A DNA stretch of 64,000 nt from Paenibacillus rhizophilus (GTDB taxonomy: Bacteria; Bacillota; Bacilli; Paenibacillales; Paenibacillaceae), in contig NZ_RQPI01000002.1 of assembly GCF_003854965.1 (NCBI RefSeq), positions 124,001-188,000 on the forward strand, in the 5' to 3' direction. Each line of letters opens with the position of its first letter. The stretch's first letter is position 1. The position numbers were made by a program, and so were the translations under genes. Shown here piece by piece: positions 53,468-62,253 of the stretch. The notes beneath the pieces are model-generated. The model made no database searches. It was given only the letters and a program-made list of their open reading frames with translations, and was not told where the DNA came from.

Positions 53468-55786
53468 ATGAAACAGTACTTAAAAATCGATGAATGGTCC
53501 ATTATTGAAGAATCGTTCGATCCCAAAACCCAAGAGATCTCTGAAAGCGTATTCAGCTTGGGCAACGGTTATATGGGCGGACGCGCCAATTTTGAAGAGC
53601 GGTACAGCGGGCCCAGCCTTCAAGGCAGCTACATGGCCGGCGTGTACTATCCCGACAAGACCCGGGTCGGCTGGTGGAAGAACGGCTATCCCGAGTATTT
53701 TGCCAAAGTATTGAACAGCACCAACTGGATCGGCATCGACATCGATATTGACGGCACTCCGCTGGATCTGGCCACTTCAACCGTATCGGAATTCCGGCGG
53801 GTGCTGAACATGAAGGAAGGCACGCTGTCCCGCAGCTTCACCGCCGCCCTAGAGGGCGGGAAGGAAGTCAAAGTGGAAAGCATCCGCATCGTCAGCATGG
53901 CTCGGCGGGAGATTGGAGCGATCCGCTATTCCGTTACACCGCTCAATTTTGCCGGAACGATCACCGTAACCCCTTATCTTGACGGGGACATCAAGAATAA
54001 GGATTCCAACTATGACGAGAAGTTCTGGAATGAGGTCGAGAAGAGCAGCTTCCCTGGCGGCGGCTATCTGACCCTGAAGACAAAAAAGCTCGATTTTCAC
54101 GTGACCACCGCCATGGCGTATGATATTGTCGTTGCCGGAGTGAAGCTGGAAGCCGACGCCGAACCGGTTCAGCGGGACAAATATGTGGCCAACATCGTCC
54201 AGGTTCCGGTGCATCAGGGCGAGCAGGTCGTCATCTACAAATACGCCGCAAGTGTGACTTCCCGCAATTATGGTCTGGGACAGCTCGTAGAGGCGGCGCA
54301 AAGCGCTCTCCAGTCGGCAAGAGAAGCCGGTTTTGTGGCCCTGCTGACCGAGCATGCGGATGCCTGGAAGGGCAAATGGAAAGAAAGCGATATCATTATT
54401 GAAGGCGACCCTTCCGCCCAGCAGGCGATCCGCTTTAATATTTTTCAGCTGAACCAGACCTATACCGGCGAGGACGACCGGCTGAATATCGGACCCAAGG
54501 GCTTCACCGGTGAAAAATACGGCGGCAGCACCTACTGGGACACGGAAGCCTACTGCGTTCCATTTTATCTCAGCACCGCGGATTCCTCGATTGCCCGCAA
54601 CCTGCTGATTTACCGCTACAAGCATCTGGAGAAGGCCAAGGAGAATGCCCGTAAGCTCGGCTTTGCCAAAGGCGCGCTGTATCCGATGGTGACGATGAAC
54701 GGCGAGGAATGCCATAACGAATGGGAAATCACTTTTGAGGAAATTCACCGCAATGGGGCTATCGCCTACGCGATCTACAACTATGTGAACTATACCGGCG
54801 ACTTGTCATATCTCGGGCAATACGGACTTGAGGTGTTGGCGGAAATCTCCCGTTTCTGGGAAGAGCGCGTGCACTACGTACATCATAAAGACAAATACGT
54901 CATGCTCGGCGTTACCGGACCGAACGAGTACGAGAACAATGTCAATAACAACTGGTACACGAACCGGATCGCCGCCTGGACGATGGAGTATACGCTGGAA
55001 GCGCTCGCCTATTTGCAGCAGAACGAAGAAACGCGCTATGCCGAACTGGTCGACAAGCTTGGCCTTCTGGAAAGCGAGACGGATAAATGGCGGGAGATTA
55101 TCGACAAAATGCACTATCCGGCCGACGAGGAAAAAGGCATCTTCCTGCAGCAGGACGGCTTCCTCGATAAAGTGATTCTCCCGGTAAAGGAGCTGGCGCC
55201 CGAGCATCTGCCGCTGAACCAGAAATGGTCATGGGACCGCATTCTGCGCTCTTGCTATATCAAGCAGGCCGACGTGCTTCAAGGGCTGTATTTCCTGAAC
55301 GACCGCTACGACCTGGAGACGAAAAAACGGAACTACGACTTCTACGAGCCGATCACCGTTCACGAGTCCTCCCTCTCTCCATGCATCCATTCGATTCTCG
55401 CCTGCGAGCTGGGATACAAGGAGAAGGCATACGAGATGTACTTGCGCACTTCCAGACTCGATCTGGACAATTACAACAACGACACCGAGGACGGCTGCCA
55501 TACGACCAGCATGGCCGGCACCTGGATGTCCATTGTCCACGGCTTCGGCGGATTGCGTGTTCAAGGCGACCGTCTGATCCTGAAACCGTTCAACCCGGGC
55601 CATTGGAAATCGTATTCGTTCAAAATCATGTTCCGCGGTTCCCGGCTCAAGGTAGCCGTTACCGACCAAGGCGTTACGGTTTCCAACGAAACCGAAACTC
55701 CGGCTTCCATCATGATTTACGACAAGGAGTACACGGTGAACGGCCTTGGCGAAGTAACTGCGCACGGCGTACCCGTAATCATTTAA
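53468..55786 (+). CDS. malP: GH65 maltose phosphorylase
   Basis: A 772-residue glycoside hydrolase family 65 protein. The N-terminal beta-sandwich (IEESFDPKTQEISESVFSLGNGYMGGR) is followed by an (alpha/alpha)6 barrel with the general acid Glu in MNGEECHNEWEITFEE (about residue 490 region by GH65 pattern) and THESS-type phosphate-binding HESSLSPCIHS. It phosphorolyses maltose to glucose and beta-glucose-1-phosphate. A kojibiose or trehalose specificity cannot be wholly excluded, but the maltodextrin context and adjacent pgmB favour maltose. AAAGGAGACGATCCGCA precedes the ATG. Confidence 0.9.
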   Translation: MKQYLKIDEWSIIEESFDPKTQEISESVFSLGNGYMGGRANFEERYSGPSLQGSYMAGVYYPDKTRVGWWKNGYPEYFAKVLNSTNWIGIDIDIDGTPLDLATSTVSEFRRVLNMKEGTLSRSFTAALEGGKEVKVESIRIVSMARREIGAIRYSVTPLNFAGTITVTPYLDGDIKNKDSNYDEKFWNEVEKSSFPGGGYLTLKTKKLDFHVTTAMAYDIVVAGVKLEADAEPVQRDKYVANIVQVPVHQGEQVVIYKYAASVTSRNYGLGQLVEAAQSALQSAREAGFVALLTEHADAWKGKWKESDIIIEGDPSAQQAIRFNIFQLNQTYTGEDDRLNIGPKGFTGEKYGGSTYWDTEAYCVPFYLSTADSSIARNLLIYRYKHLEKAKENARKLGFAKGALYPMVTMNGEECHNEWEITFEEIHRNGAIAYAIYNYVNYTGDLSYLGQYGLEVLAEISRFWEERVHYVHHKDKYVMLGVTGPNEYENNVNNNWYTNRIAAWTMEYTLEALAYLQQNEETRYAELVDKLGLLESETDKWREIIDKMHYPADEEKGIFLQQDGFLDKVILPVKELAPEHLPLNQKWSWDRILRSCYIKQADVLQGLYFLNDRYDLETKKRNYDFYEPITVHESSLSPCIHSILACELGYKEKAYEMYLRTSRLDLDNYNNDTEDGCHTTSMAGTWMSIVHGFGGLRVQGDRLILKPFNPGHWKSYSFKIMFRGSRLKVAVTDQGVTVSNETETPASIMIYDKEYTVNGLGEVTAHGVPVII

Positions 55787-55793
55787 TACACAC

Positions 55794-55828
55794 CCCCCGC
55801 CCGGCTTTATGGCCTGGCGGGGTTTTTG
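55794..55828 (+). terminator. Intrinsic terminator after malP
   Basis: CCCCGCC-CGGC / GCC-TGGCGGGG stem followed by TTTTTGCG, 8 nt past the stop. Confidence 0.88.
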
Positions 55829-55980
55829 CGATGCCGCAAGCAGGCAATTAACACTCACAGCTTCCGCATGTACGTTATACTGGTGTGGATGAAGTGACGG
55901 ATTCTGTCCTAAGGGAGCACGGAAGAACAGGATTTGGGAAGAGCCTCGTGATAGGATAAATGCAAAGGAGATGGCAAGCG

Positions 55981-56841
55981 ATGGAATGGCTGAACCGCAT
56001 GAAGGACGCTTTGGATTATATGGAACGCCATATGACGGAACCGGTGAATATGGATGAGATCGCCAAAACGGCCTGCTCTTCGCCATTCCACTTTCAGCGG
56101 ATGTTCAATATGCTGACCGGAGTAACCATCGCCGAGTACATCCGCAAGCGCCGGCTGACGCTGGCCGCGCAGGAGCTGGCGATGACGCCGGTCCGGGTGC
56201 TGGACGTTGCGCTCAAATACGGCTATGACTCGCCGGAGGCATTCGCCAAGGCATTCCGCAAGGCGCACGGGATCACGCCCTCCGCAGCGCGCGAGCCCGG
56301 GAACAGCCTGAAGGCGTTCCCCCGCCTCTCCTTCCACTTGTCCTTGAAGGGAGACAAAGAGATGGAATATCGAATCGTACAACAAGAAGGGTTTAGCGTA
56401 GTGGGCAAAAAAATGGAGACTTCCTGCCGCGAAGGAGAGAATTTGCGGCAAATCCCGCTATTTTGGAAAAAATGCAACGAGGACGGCACCTATGACAAAC
56501 TTGTCGAGGTGGGCGGCGGCAAAGATATGTTGGGCATATGCGCCGAAGTGAATCACGAGCAGGAGACGCTCTCTTACTGGATCGCCGTGAAGAGCGAGGC
56601 TCCCGCCCCGGAAGGCTTCTCCTCCACCGTTATTCCGGCCGCGACCTGGGCCGTCTTCTCTTCCATCGGTCCCATGCCAAATGCGATCCAGAGTGTATGG
56701 GCGCGGATATTTCAGGAATGGTTCCCGGGAACCGGCTACGAGCATGCGGGCGGACCCGAATTCGAGCTGTACCCTCCCGGCGACCCATCGGGCGATGATT
56801 ACCGCTGCGAGGTATGGATTCCGGTCATGAAGAAGTCATAA
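55981..56841 (+). CDS. AraC-family regulator with GyrI-like effector domain
   Basis: A 286-residue protein with an N-terminal AraC/XylS double HTH (residues 1-103, FHFQRMFNMLTGVTIAEYIRKRRL and VLDVALKYGYDSPEAFAKAFRKAHGITPS) and a C-terminal GyrI-like/SOUL-BRE domain (about 118-285, EGFSVVGKKM and CEVWIPV). The layout is that of Rob/BmrR-like multidrug or stress sensors. The ATG at 55981 follows AAAGGAG by 10 nt. It stands alone, and no target gene is evident nearby. Confidence 0.87.
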   Translation: MEWLNRMKDALDYMERHMTEPVNMDEIAKTACSSPFHFQRMFNMLTGVTIAEYIRKRRLTLAAQELAMTPVRVLDVALKYGYDSPEAFAKAFRKAHGITPSAAREPGNSLKAFPRLSFHLSLKGDKEMEYRIVQQEGFSVVGKKMETSCREGENLRQIPLFWKKCNEDGTYDKLVEVGGGKDMLGICAEVNHEQETLSYWIAVKSEAPAPEGFSSTVIPAATWAVFSSIGPMPNAIQSVWARIFQEWFPGTGYEHAGGPEFELYPPGDPSGDDYRCEVWIPVMKKS

Positions 56842-56872
56842 CCTGATCTAGCGTATCGAGCATAAGAAGAAG

Positions 56873-56917
56873 GGGCCGGACACATGCAATTTGTGTGTTC
56901 GGCCGCTTTTGTTGAAA
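56873..56917 (+). terminator. Intrinsic terminator after the AraC-family gene
   Basis: GGCCGGACAC / GTGTGTTCGGCC arms followed by GCTTTTGTTG. Confidence 0.7.
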
Positions 56918-57074
56918 TAGGGCAGCCCTGAGATTCATCAAGAACCGGGCAAAATGCATCCGGAACAGGGCTGGAATGGACCATCGCCAGCAGGAGCATA
57001 GAGATGTTATAATAAACAGATACGTGATACATGCTCAGACTCAAGGTGACCGATCATCGGTGAAGGAGAATTTC

Positions 57075-57938
57075 ATGCCTAACGTCAAAATTTTTACCGA
57101 CAGCACGTCCGATATGCCGCAAGGCTGGAAAGAAACCTATGATATCGGCGTTATCCCGCTGTATGTTGTGTTTGAGGACGCCACATACAGAGACGGCGTG
57201 GATATTACACCGGACCAGGTGTACCGGAAGGTGAGCGCAACCTCCGCGCTGCCCAAGACGGCAGCCCCTTCGCCTGCCGATTTTATGAATGCCTTTGCAC
57301 CTGTGATTGAGAACGGCGATGACATTGTCTATCTCAGCCTCTCCGCCTCCCTGTCTTCCACCTATCAGAACGCGCGGCTTGCCGCAGAGGAATTTCCTTC
57401 CGGACGCGTGAAGGTAGTGGATTCAGGCACATTGTGCGGTGGAATCGCCCTGCTGGCCGTAAAGGCGGCCCGGGCCGCGCTCCATGGCAGCAGCTCCGCC
57501 GAGATTGTCTCGCTGCTGGAGCAGGAACGCAGCCGGCTCAGCACGGAATTCGTCATTGACACGCTTGATTATTTACATATGGGCGGCCGCTGTTCCGGCA
57601 TGCAGAATTTTATCGGCAGCCTGCTCAAGATTCGGCCGGTGCTCCGAATGGTTGACGGAAGCATCGTTCCCGTAAGCAAAGTCCGCGGGAAGAAGGAAAA
57701 AGCGGTGGAACAGATGCTCTCTCACGCGCTTTCAGACATCGACCGGATGGACAGGGAACTGCTGATCGTCGCACATACGCAGGCCGAGGAAGACGCCAAG
57801 TATTTGCGTGACGCCTTGGAAGCTGCAGGCGTGCGGGAGATTGTCGTTATGGAAGCGGGCTGCGTTATCGGCAGCCACTGCGGACCGCAGACTGTGGGGC
57901 TGATGTACCTTAAGAACGAAGATCACGATCGGCACTGA
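57075..57938 (+). CDS. DegV family fatty-acid-binding protein
   Basis: A 287-residue DegV-fold protein: N-terminal VKIFTDSTSDMP, the fatty-acid head-group region SLSASLSSTYQNAR, GGRCSGMQNFIGSLLKIRPVL, and the C-terminal GCVIGSHCGPQTVGLMY. DegV proteins (FakB in Staphylococcus) bind fatty acids for FakA phosphorylation. No fakA is in the window. GAAGGAGAATTTC precedes the ATG. Confidence 0.88.
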   Translation: MPNVKIFTDSTSDMPQGWKETYDIGVIPLYVVFEDATYRDGVDITPDQVYRKVSATSALPKTAAPSPADFMNAFAPVIENGDDIVYLSLSASLSSTYQNARLAAEEFPSGRVKVVDSGTLCGGIALLAVKAARAALHGSSSAEIVSLLEQERSRLSTEFVIDTLDYLHMGGRCSGMQNFIGSLLKIRPVLRMVDGSIVPVSKVRGKKEKAVEQMLSHALSDIDRMDRELLIVAHTQAEEDAKYLRDALEAAGVREIVVMEAGCVIGSHCGPQTVGLMYLKNEDHDRH

Positions 57939-57978
57939 TTTCGCAGCGGTTTGATCCCTTCCTTATAGCACTCATGGC

Positions 57979-58028
57979 GAGAAGAAACGGCTATACCGTC
58001 CTCTATTAGGGGGTGTCCGTTTCCCGTA
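57979..58028. repeat. Intergenic palindromic repeat, copy B
   Basis: GAGAAGAAACGGCTATACCG... to ...GTCCGTTTCCCGTA is the second copy of the element at 32289-32341: same order, same outer arms, changed loop. It lies between convergent genes. Confidence 0.65.
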
Positions 58029-58032
58029 TTCA

Positions 58033-58081
58033 AACGAAAAACCTCCTAAGCCTTCAACGAAAGGCTTAGGAGGTTTTTCGT
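58033..58081. terminator. Bidirectional terminator
   Basis: CGAAAAACCTCCTAAGCCTT and its inverted copy flank a 7-nt loop, giving a stem of at least 16 bp with A- and T-runs on both sides. It serves the DegV gene and the histidine kinase gene. Confidence 0.92.
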
Positions 58082-59644
58082 TTATACTTGAACTTCCGCC
58101 TCTTCTTTGACAAAGGGCAGCATGAACCTGAAGATGGAACCGCGCCCTTCCTCGCTCTCCACAAAGATCGTTCCGCCCATGAGCTCGACCAGCTGCTTGC
58201 AGATCGCCAGCCCCAGCCCGGTACCGCCGTATTTGCGGTTAATCATCGGATGAAGCTGGGAGAACGACTGGAACAGCAGGCCCAGCTTGTCTTCGGCAAT
58301 GCCGACCCCGGTATCCCTGACCGAGAATTCCAGCAGATAGTTCGGAGATTCCGGCAGCAGAATGTTCTTGACGGACAGCGTCACGCTTCCCTTCTCGGTG
58401 AATTTCAGCGCATTGCCGACCAGGTTGACGATGATCTGCCGAAGTCGGCTCGGGTCGGCCTTGATGGTCTCGGGCACGCTCGTATCCGCCCACCAGCGAA
58501 GAGCCAATCCCTTCTCCTCCGCCTTCGGAGTGAACAGGTCGATGATGACGCTAAGCATTTCTCTCAGACCGAACCGTTCGGGCTCCAGCGGCATTTTGCC
58601 GGCTTCAATTTTGCTGAAATCGAGAATGTCGTTCAAAATATTAAGCAGACTGTAACTGCTGCTGCGCAGGATCTCCGCATATGTCCGCTGCTCTTCCCCC
58701 AGCTCGCTGTCCAGCAGCAGATCGGCCATTCCGATCATGCCGTTCATCGGCGTCCGGATCTCGTGGCTGATCATGGCCAGAAACTCCGACTTTGCCCGCG
58801 AAGCCTGTTCCGCAGACTCCTTAGCCCTTCTTATTTCCCGCTCGTTCGTAATGTCGCTGAAGGCAACGACCGCTCCTTCGATATGACCGCGTTCCATGAT
58901 GGGAGACACTCTGTAGTTTACCCAAAAGCTGGTGCCGTCCTTACGCCAGAAAATCTCCTCTTCCATGCTCCGGGAAGCCCCGTCCCCGACCGTCATAAGA
59001 ATCGGGCACTCCTTCGGGCAGTAGCGTGAGCCGTCAGGCCGGGTATGATGAATATGCGAGAGACTGTGGACGCCGATAATCTCCTCGCTGGAGTACCCCA
59101 GCATGAACATCGCGGTTTTGTTGATGAAGATGATTTTTCCTTCCCTGTCGAGTCCGAAGATGCCTTCCGTTACCGAATCCAGGATTAGGCTCTGCGGATC
59201 TTTAAGCCCGTAGTCCAGTTCCGGATAGACGTTCACCGGCGCAGCCCCGCCGTTCTCCGCCACAATCTCGGCTGTGATATTCCGGACAATAGCGAATACG
59301 CCAACCACTTCTTCCATCTTTATAATCGGAACAAAAGTCACCTCGGCGGACGCGACGATGCCGGATCTTTGAATGAACTTTAAATGAAACGAAGTCGTAT
59401 TGCCCGCGCAGGCCAGCACAAAATGACGCCCGGCTTCGGTCCGGCTTCCGAACAAAAGCGCCTTGCTCCAGATACCCCTTATTTCTTCGGGTGCAGCCAG
59501 CTGTTCAGCGGAGCGGTTCGCACCGATGGAGCGTCCTCCAAGATCCAGAACGTAGACGCAGTCCGGATGGTGCTCATACAGTGCCTTGTATATGCCGTCT
59601 TCGGCAATTAACCGCTTTAAAATGGCTATTTTATCCCTATGCAC
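58082..59644 (-). CDS. Orphan sensor histidine kinase with PAS domains
   Basis: A 520-residue soluble kinase: PAS 1 (about residues 15-130), PAS 2 (about 150-275, [25 protein letters not shown]), HisKA with phospho-acceptor His in [19 protein letters not shown] (about 297), and a HATPase domain with [13 protein letters not shown] (N box), [10 protein letters not shown] (G1) and [13 protein letters not shown] (G2). No membrane segment and no adjacent response regulator. The HisKA/ATPase pair is of the type usual in hybrid kinases, here without a receiver domain. It may feed the sporulation phosphorelay (inference). The start follows GAAGTAGACT, a poor ribosome site. Confidence 0.87.
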   Translation of the reverse strand: MHRDKIAILKRLIAEDGIYKALYEHHPDCVYVLDLGGRSIGANRSAEQLAAPEEIRGIWSKALLFGSRTEAGRHFVLACAGNTTSFHLKFIQRSGIVASAEVTFVPIIKMEEVVGVFAIVRNITAEIVAENGGAAPVNVYPELDYGLKDPQSLILDSVTEGIFGLDREGKIIFINKTAMFMLGYSSEEIIGVHSLSHIHHTRPDGSRYCPKECPILMTVGDGASRSMEEEIFWRKDGTSFWVNYRVSPIMERGHIEGAVVAFSDITNEREIRRAKESAEQASRAKSEFLAMISHEIRTPMNGMIGMADLLLDSELGEEQRTYAEILRSSSYSLLNILNDILDFSKIEAGKMPLEPERFGLREMLSVIIDLFTPKAEEKGLALRWWADTSVPETIKADPSRLRQIIVNLVGNALKFTEKGSVTLSVKNILLPESPNYLLEFSVRDTGVGIAEDKLGLLFQSFSQLHPMINRKYGGTGLGLAICKQLVELMGGTIFVESEEGRGSIFRFMLPFVKEEAEVQV

Positions 59645-59906
59645 AGTCTACTTCCTCTCTAAAACTAAATGAATGCCTTCCTGCAAAGGCATTGCGACGG
59701 GCACTTTGCCATGAAACCGCTTTGCATTATTGAGATTGTAATTAATTAAAAAAGCACCGCCGGCCGATCCGGTAGGCGAAAATAGTCTATAGGTGTAGAT
59801 TCGAGTAGAAGTTAAGATTATTATAGCAAAAATTTTGAAAGGTTTAACGTGATATTTTGTTAACTTTCGTGGTAAGGGAAACTCATAATTAAAGGCTTCT
59901 CTCCAT
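59645..59906. other. Non-coding stretch upstream of the histidine kinase
   Basis: AT-rich with no supported gene. The junction where the spoVR fragment begins lies at the right end, near 59909. Confidence 0.4.
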
Positions 59907-60473
59907 ATGCGCTTCTCCCAGTCGAACCGGAATATGGTGGAAAGCATGTCGGCCACGGCGGCCGGATCGGCGAGTATGCGATCAAGTACGGGACGGACAC
60001 GGTTGAGAGCTTCATTGACGCCGTTCTGGCCATTCAGGAGCATATCCGACCCGAGTCTGATCCGCCAGGACCAGCCGGGCAACAGCCGTTTTGTCGAGGG
60101 GCGGCTGAAGGAGCGTCGGGAATCGGCGCAGGCTATCCTGGATGCCAGCCCTTACGAGGAACTTTGGCGGCTCGATAAGGACGCCGAAGCCTCCGCTCAG
60201 AATCCGGCGGCCGGATATAAACCCTTCCCTGCGGAGCCTGAGAAGGATGTCGACTGGTTCATTCAGCAGTACTCCGCCAGCCTGGAGGACTGGCAGCGCG
60301 ATATTATGACCATGCTGCATGATGAGATGCTCTACTTCTGGCCGCAGATGGAGACGAAGATCATGAACGAAGGCTGGGCTTCGTATCTCCAAGGTGCTTA
60401 CGCAAATAAGCTCTCCACGAACGATATGCATCGTTATGGAGAGCTTTTAATTGCTCATTATCTGATACAATAA
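59907..60473 (+). pseudogene. spoVR: spoVR fragment, truncated and frameshifted
   Basis: The SpoVR family is recognisable from RFSQSNRNMVESMSATA (59912 on), but the first 100 or so residues are missing. After SATA the homology moves to another frame (RIGEYAIKYGTDTVESFIDA), then returns to the first frame near 60045 at DPSLIRQDQPG and continues through WQRDIMTMLHDEMLYFWPQMETKIMNEGWASY. It then departs from SpoVR and stops, so about 200 C-terminal residues are lost. SpoVR takes part in spore cortex/coat formation. This copy cannot be functional; an intact copy should exist elsewhere if the strain sporulates. Confidence 0.85.
60409..60446 (+). other. Palindrome at the end of the spoVR fragment
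   Basis: AGCTCTCCA ... TGGAGAGCT with an inner ACGATATGCATCGT core, followed by TTTTAATTG. It may be a terminator or mark the deletion junction. Confidence 0.5.
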
Positions 60474-60502
60474 AAGGATAAACCGAACTGGAGGTGCCAG
60501 CC

Positions 60503-60760
60503 GTGCAATGGGAAGAAGTTCGTAAGATATATCCCGATCAATACGTCAAGCTGCAAATCCTTGCATCCCATATTGAAGGAAACACCAAGTTTGTAGATGA
60601 AGTCGCACTGATTCGTGCCATTCAGGACCCGAAGGAAGCAACCAAAGAACTGCTTAAATCGAAGGACGGCGTGATCGTGTCCCACACTGCAAATGATGAA
60701 CTGAAGGTCGAGATCCGTACGCTTCGAGGCTTGCGGGGTGTTGTGCAACATGAAAATTGA
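60503..60760 (+). CDS. Small protein paired with an aspartyl protease
   Basis: An 85-residue cytoplasmic protein beginning QWEEVRKIYPDQYVKLQILASHI, with ALIRAIQDPKEATKELLK and VSHTANDELKVEIR. It overlaps the start of the retropepsin-like gene by 10 nt (both read through ATGAAAATTGA), so the two are translationally coupled. I know of no function; a regulatory or substrate protein for the protease is possible. The GTG at 60503 follows GGAGG by 8 nt, better than the GTG at 60494. Confidence 0.7.
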   Translation: MQWEEVRKIYPDQYVKLQILASHIEGNTKFVDEVALIRAIQDPKEATKELLKSKDGVIVSHTANDELKVEIRTLRGLRGVVQHEN

Positions 60761-61135
60761 ATACGTGATGGTTTGCTGCAAACGTCCCCTACCTTGAATT
60801 ACAAAGGACAAGCTCTGACTATAGACAAACTAGTTATTGATACAGGGGCTTCTCATACCTTGCTATCTACTGATGCTGTAGCAAACATTGGCGTTTACTT
60901 TGAGACTGGAGATGAGATCGTTACTGCATTCGGCATTGGTGGTGAAGAAAGTTGCTTTCGCAAAACTATTGATTCGATCCAATTAGGCAGTTTCCAAATC
61001 TACGATTACAAGTTGGATATTGGATCGCTTCACGAGAAACTTCAGATCAATGGGCTACTTGGATTGGATGTGTTGATGGGGGCTAATATTGTGCTCGATT
61101 TGGCAGAGCTTGTTATGTATTCGACGACAAAATAA
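60751..61135 (+). pseudogene. Retropepsin-like aspartyl protease, frameshifted near the start
   Basis: The main frame encodes an aspartyl protease with the active-site motif LVIDTGASHTLLS, an FGIGGEE flap-like turn and INGLLGLDVLMGANIVLDL. As a retropepsin it would dimerise. The natural ATG at 60751 (MKIEYV) reads into a stop after 15 codons; the conserved frame (DGLLQTSPTLNYKG) begins one base later, so a single base, probably a G, seems lost near 60765-60767. Without it only a TTG at 60773 could start the protein, lacking about nine residues. It may be inactive, a sequence error, or still made from TTG. Confidence 0.75.
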
Positions 61136-61190
61136 AAAGATTAGGTTTGGAGATACCTAATCTTCAGGCTGTCGAGAAAGTCTCGACACT
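61131..61190. terminator. Hairpins between the protease and nuclease-like genes
   Basis: AAGATTAGG / CCTAATCTT (61137-61145 and 61156-61164) is followed on the minus strand by TTTTATTTTG and terminates the minus-strand operon. A second hairpin, GTCGAGA AAG TCTCGAC (61171-61187), lies between it and the gene. Confidence 0.75.
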
Positions 61191-61207
61191 GCTCAAGTTG
61201 AGCCCCC

Positions 61208-62248
61208 TTAATTTGTCTCATCAATCCGTCTAAGCCATGCATCGAAATAACTTCTGCTAAGCTCCTCCACCCAATGATTGCATAACAAATAATCTGTTCC
61301 GTTAATCTTATATGGATCGGCGTAGAATCTGGGACGACCGTTCACATTCCTCTGTTCCGTCATGGATATAGTAGAATCGACCTTTTTTAAAACAGGGTAA
61401 GTGATATTAAATGTTCTCTTGGCGTAGTCCAGCCGCTGCAACCGCTCAATCTCTTGCTCAGTTAATACATCATTTGAAATCAGACGCTCAAAACTAGATC
61501 TAACCAAAGCGCCAATCTTTATGACCTCAGACCCGTTAAAATCAGCAGGTAATTTCTTCGCCCTAATTGTGGTTTTCGGCAAGCCCATAGTCTGCTTATC
61601 ATCCACGAAGAGATTGTACATTTGTATGCTTCGCATAAACAATTCCGAAGTGTCGGACACAGAATTGGATAAGGCTGTAACAACATTGAAAATCTTATCC
61701 TTGAAATCTTCATTGCACAGAAGCTCAAAACGAAATTTCAACCCTTTTTGGTGAAACAGCTCTTGTAGTTCAGTTATGTAGAGTTGCAGCGGTTCACGTA
61801 TTGCAGCATATATTTTTGGAGCAGCAAATATGATATTTCCAGCATTGAGATTGAAATAGCCATGCATTGCCATTGCTGTACGGATCATTTTTTTCAATAC
61901 TCTGGAAATCGTCTCTTCCTTCGAACCATAATTCAGGCCATTTTCATGGAAGGCCACATCAATGCCATATATGCTTTGAACCCCGTTCGCTCCTCCCACT
62001 TCCATACCCAATGCATCTATCTCAGCTTGTTGTAGCAGCTGCGAGTAAGAACTATTTTGCTTAAACAAGTCAAGGTTGTATTTCCCTTTAAAGTATTGGT
62101 CTGAATCTTTCATCATTCTTTCGACAATAGCCTCATTATGAATATCCCATGCCTTCACCGATGGCTTCCAGTTCAACTGGACAAGTTGGCAATTCTTTGC
62201 ATGTCTCAGCCATGAGAGCATCAAGGATTCTCCGATTTCAATTTTCAA
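61208..62248 (-). CDS. Unknown protein, possibly nuclease-fold
   Basis: A 346-residue soluble protein, AT-richer than most of the window. Residues about 65-105 read SQLLQQAEIDALGM and IYGIDVAFHENGLNYGS, followed by a basic helix RVLKKMIRTAMAMHGYF. The spacing of E-I-D, D-V-A-F-H-E and Lys residues resembles a PD-(D/E)XK restriction-type core, but this is inference and the catalytic Lys is not certain. The C-terminal 100 residues are helical (VLTEQEIERLQRLDYAKRTFNITYPVLKK). It starts 5 nt after the DUF6884 gene and is probably in one operon with it. Confidence 0.75.
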   Translation of the reverse strand: MKIEIGESLMLSWLRHAKNCQLVQLNWKPSVKAWDIHNEAIVERMMKDSDQYFKGKYNLDLFKQNSSYSQLLQQAEIDALGMEVGGANGVQSIYGIDVAFHENGLNYGSKEETISRVLKKMIRTAMAMHGYFNLNAGNIIFAAPKIYAAIREPLQLYITELQELFHQKGLKFRFELLCNEDFKDKIFNVVTALSNSVSDTSELFMRSIQMYNLFVDDKQTMGLPKTTIRAKKLPADFNGSEVIKIGALVRSSFERLISNDVLTEQEIERLQRLDYAKRTFNITYPVLKKVDSTISMTEQRNVNGRPRFYADPYKINGTDYLLCNHWVEELSRSYFDAWLRRIDETN

Positions 62249-62253
62249 CAGAG

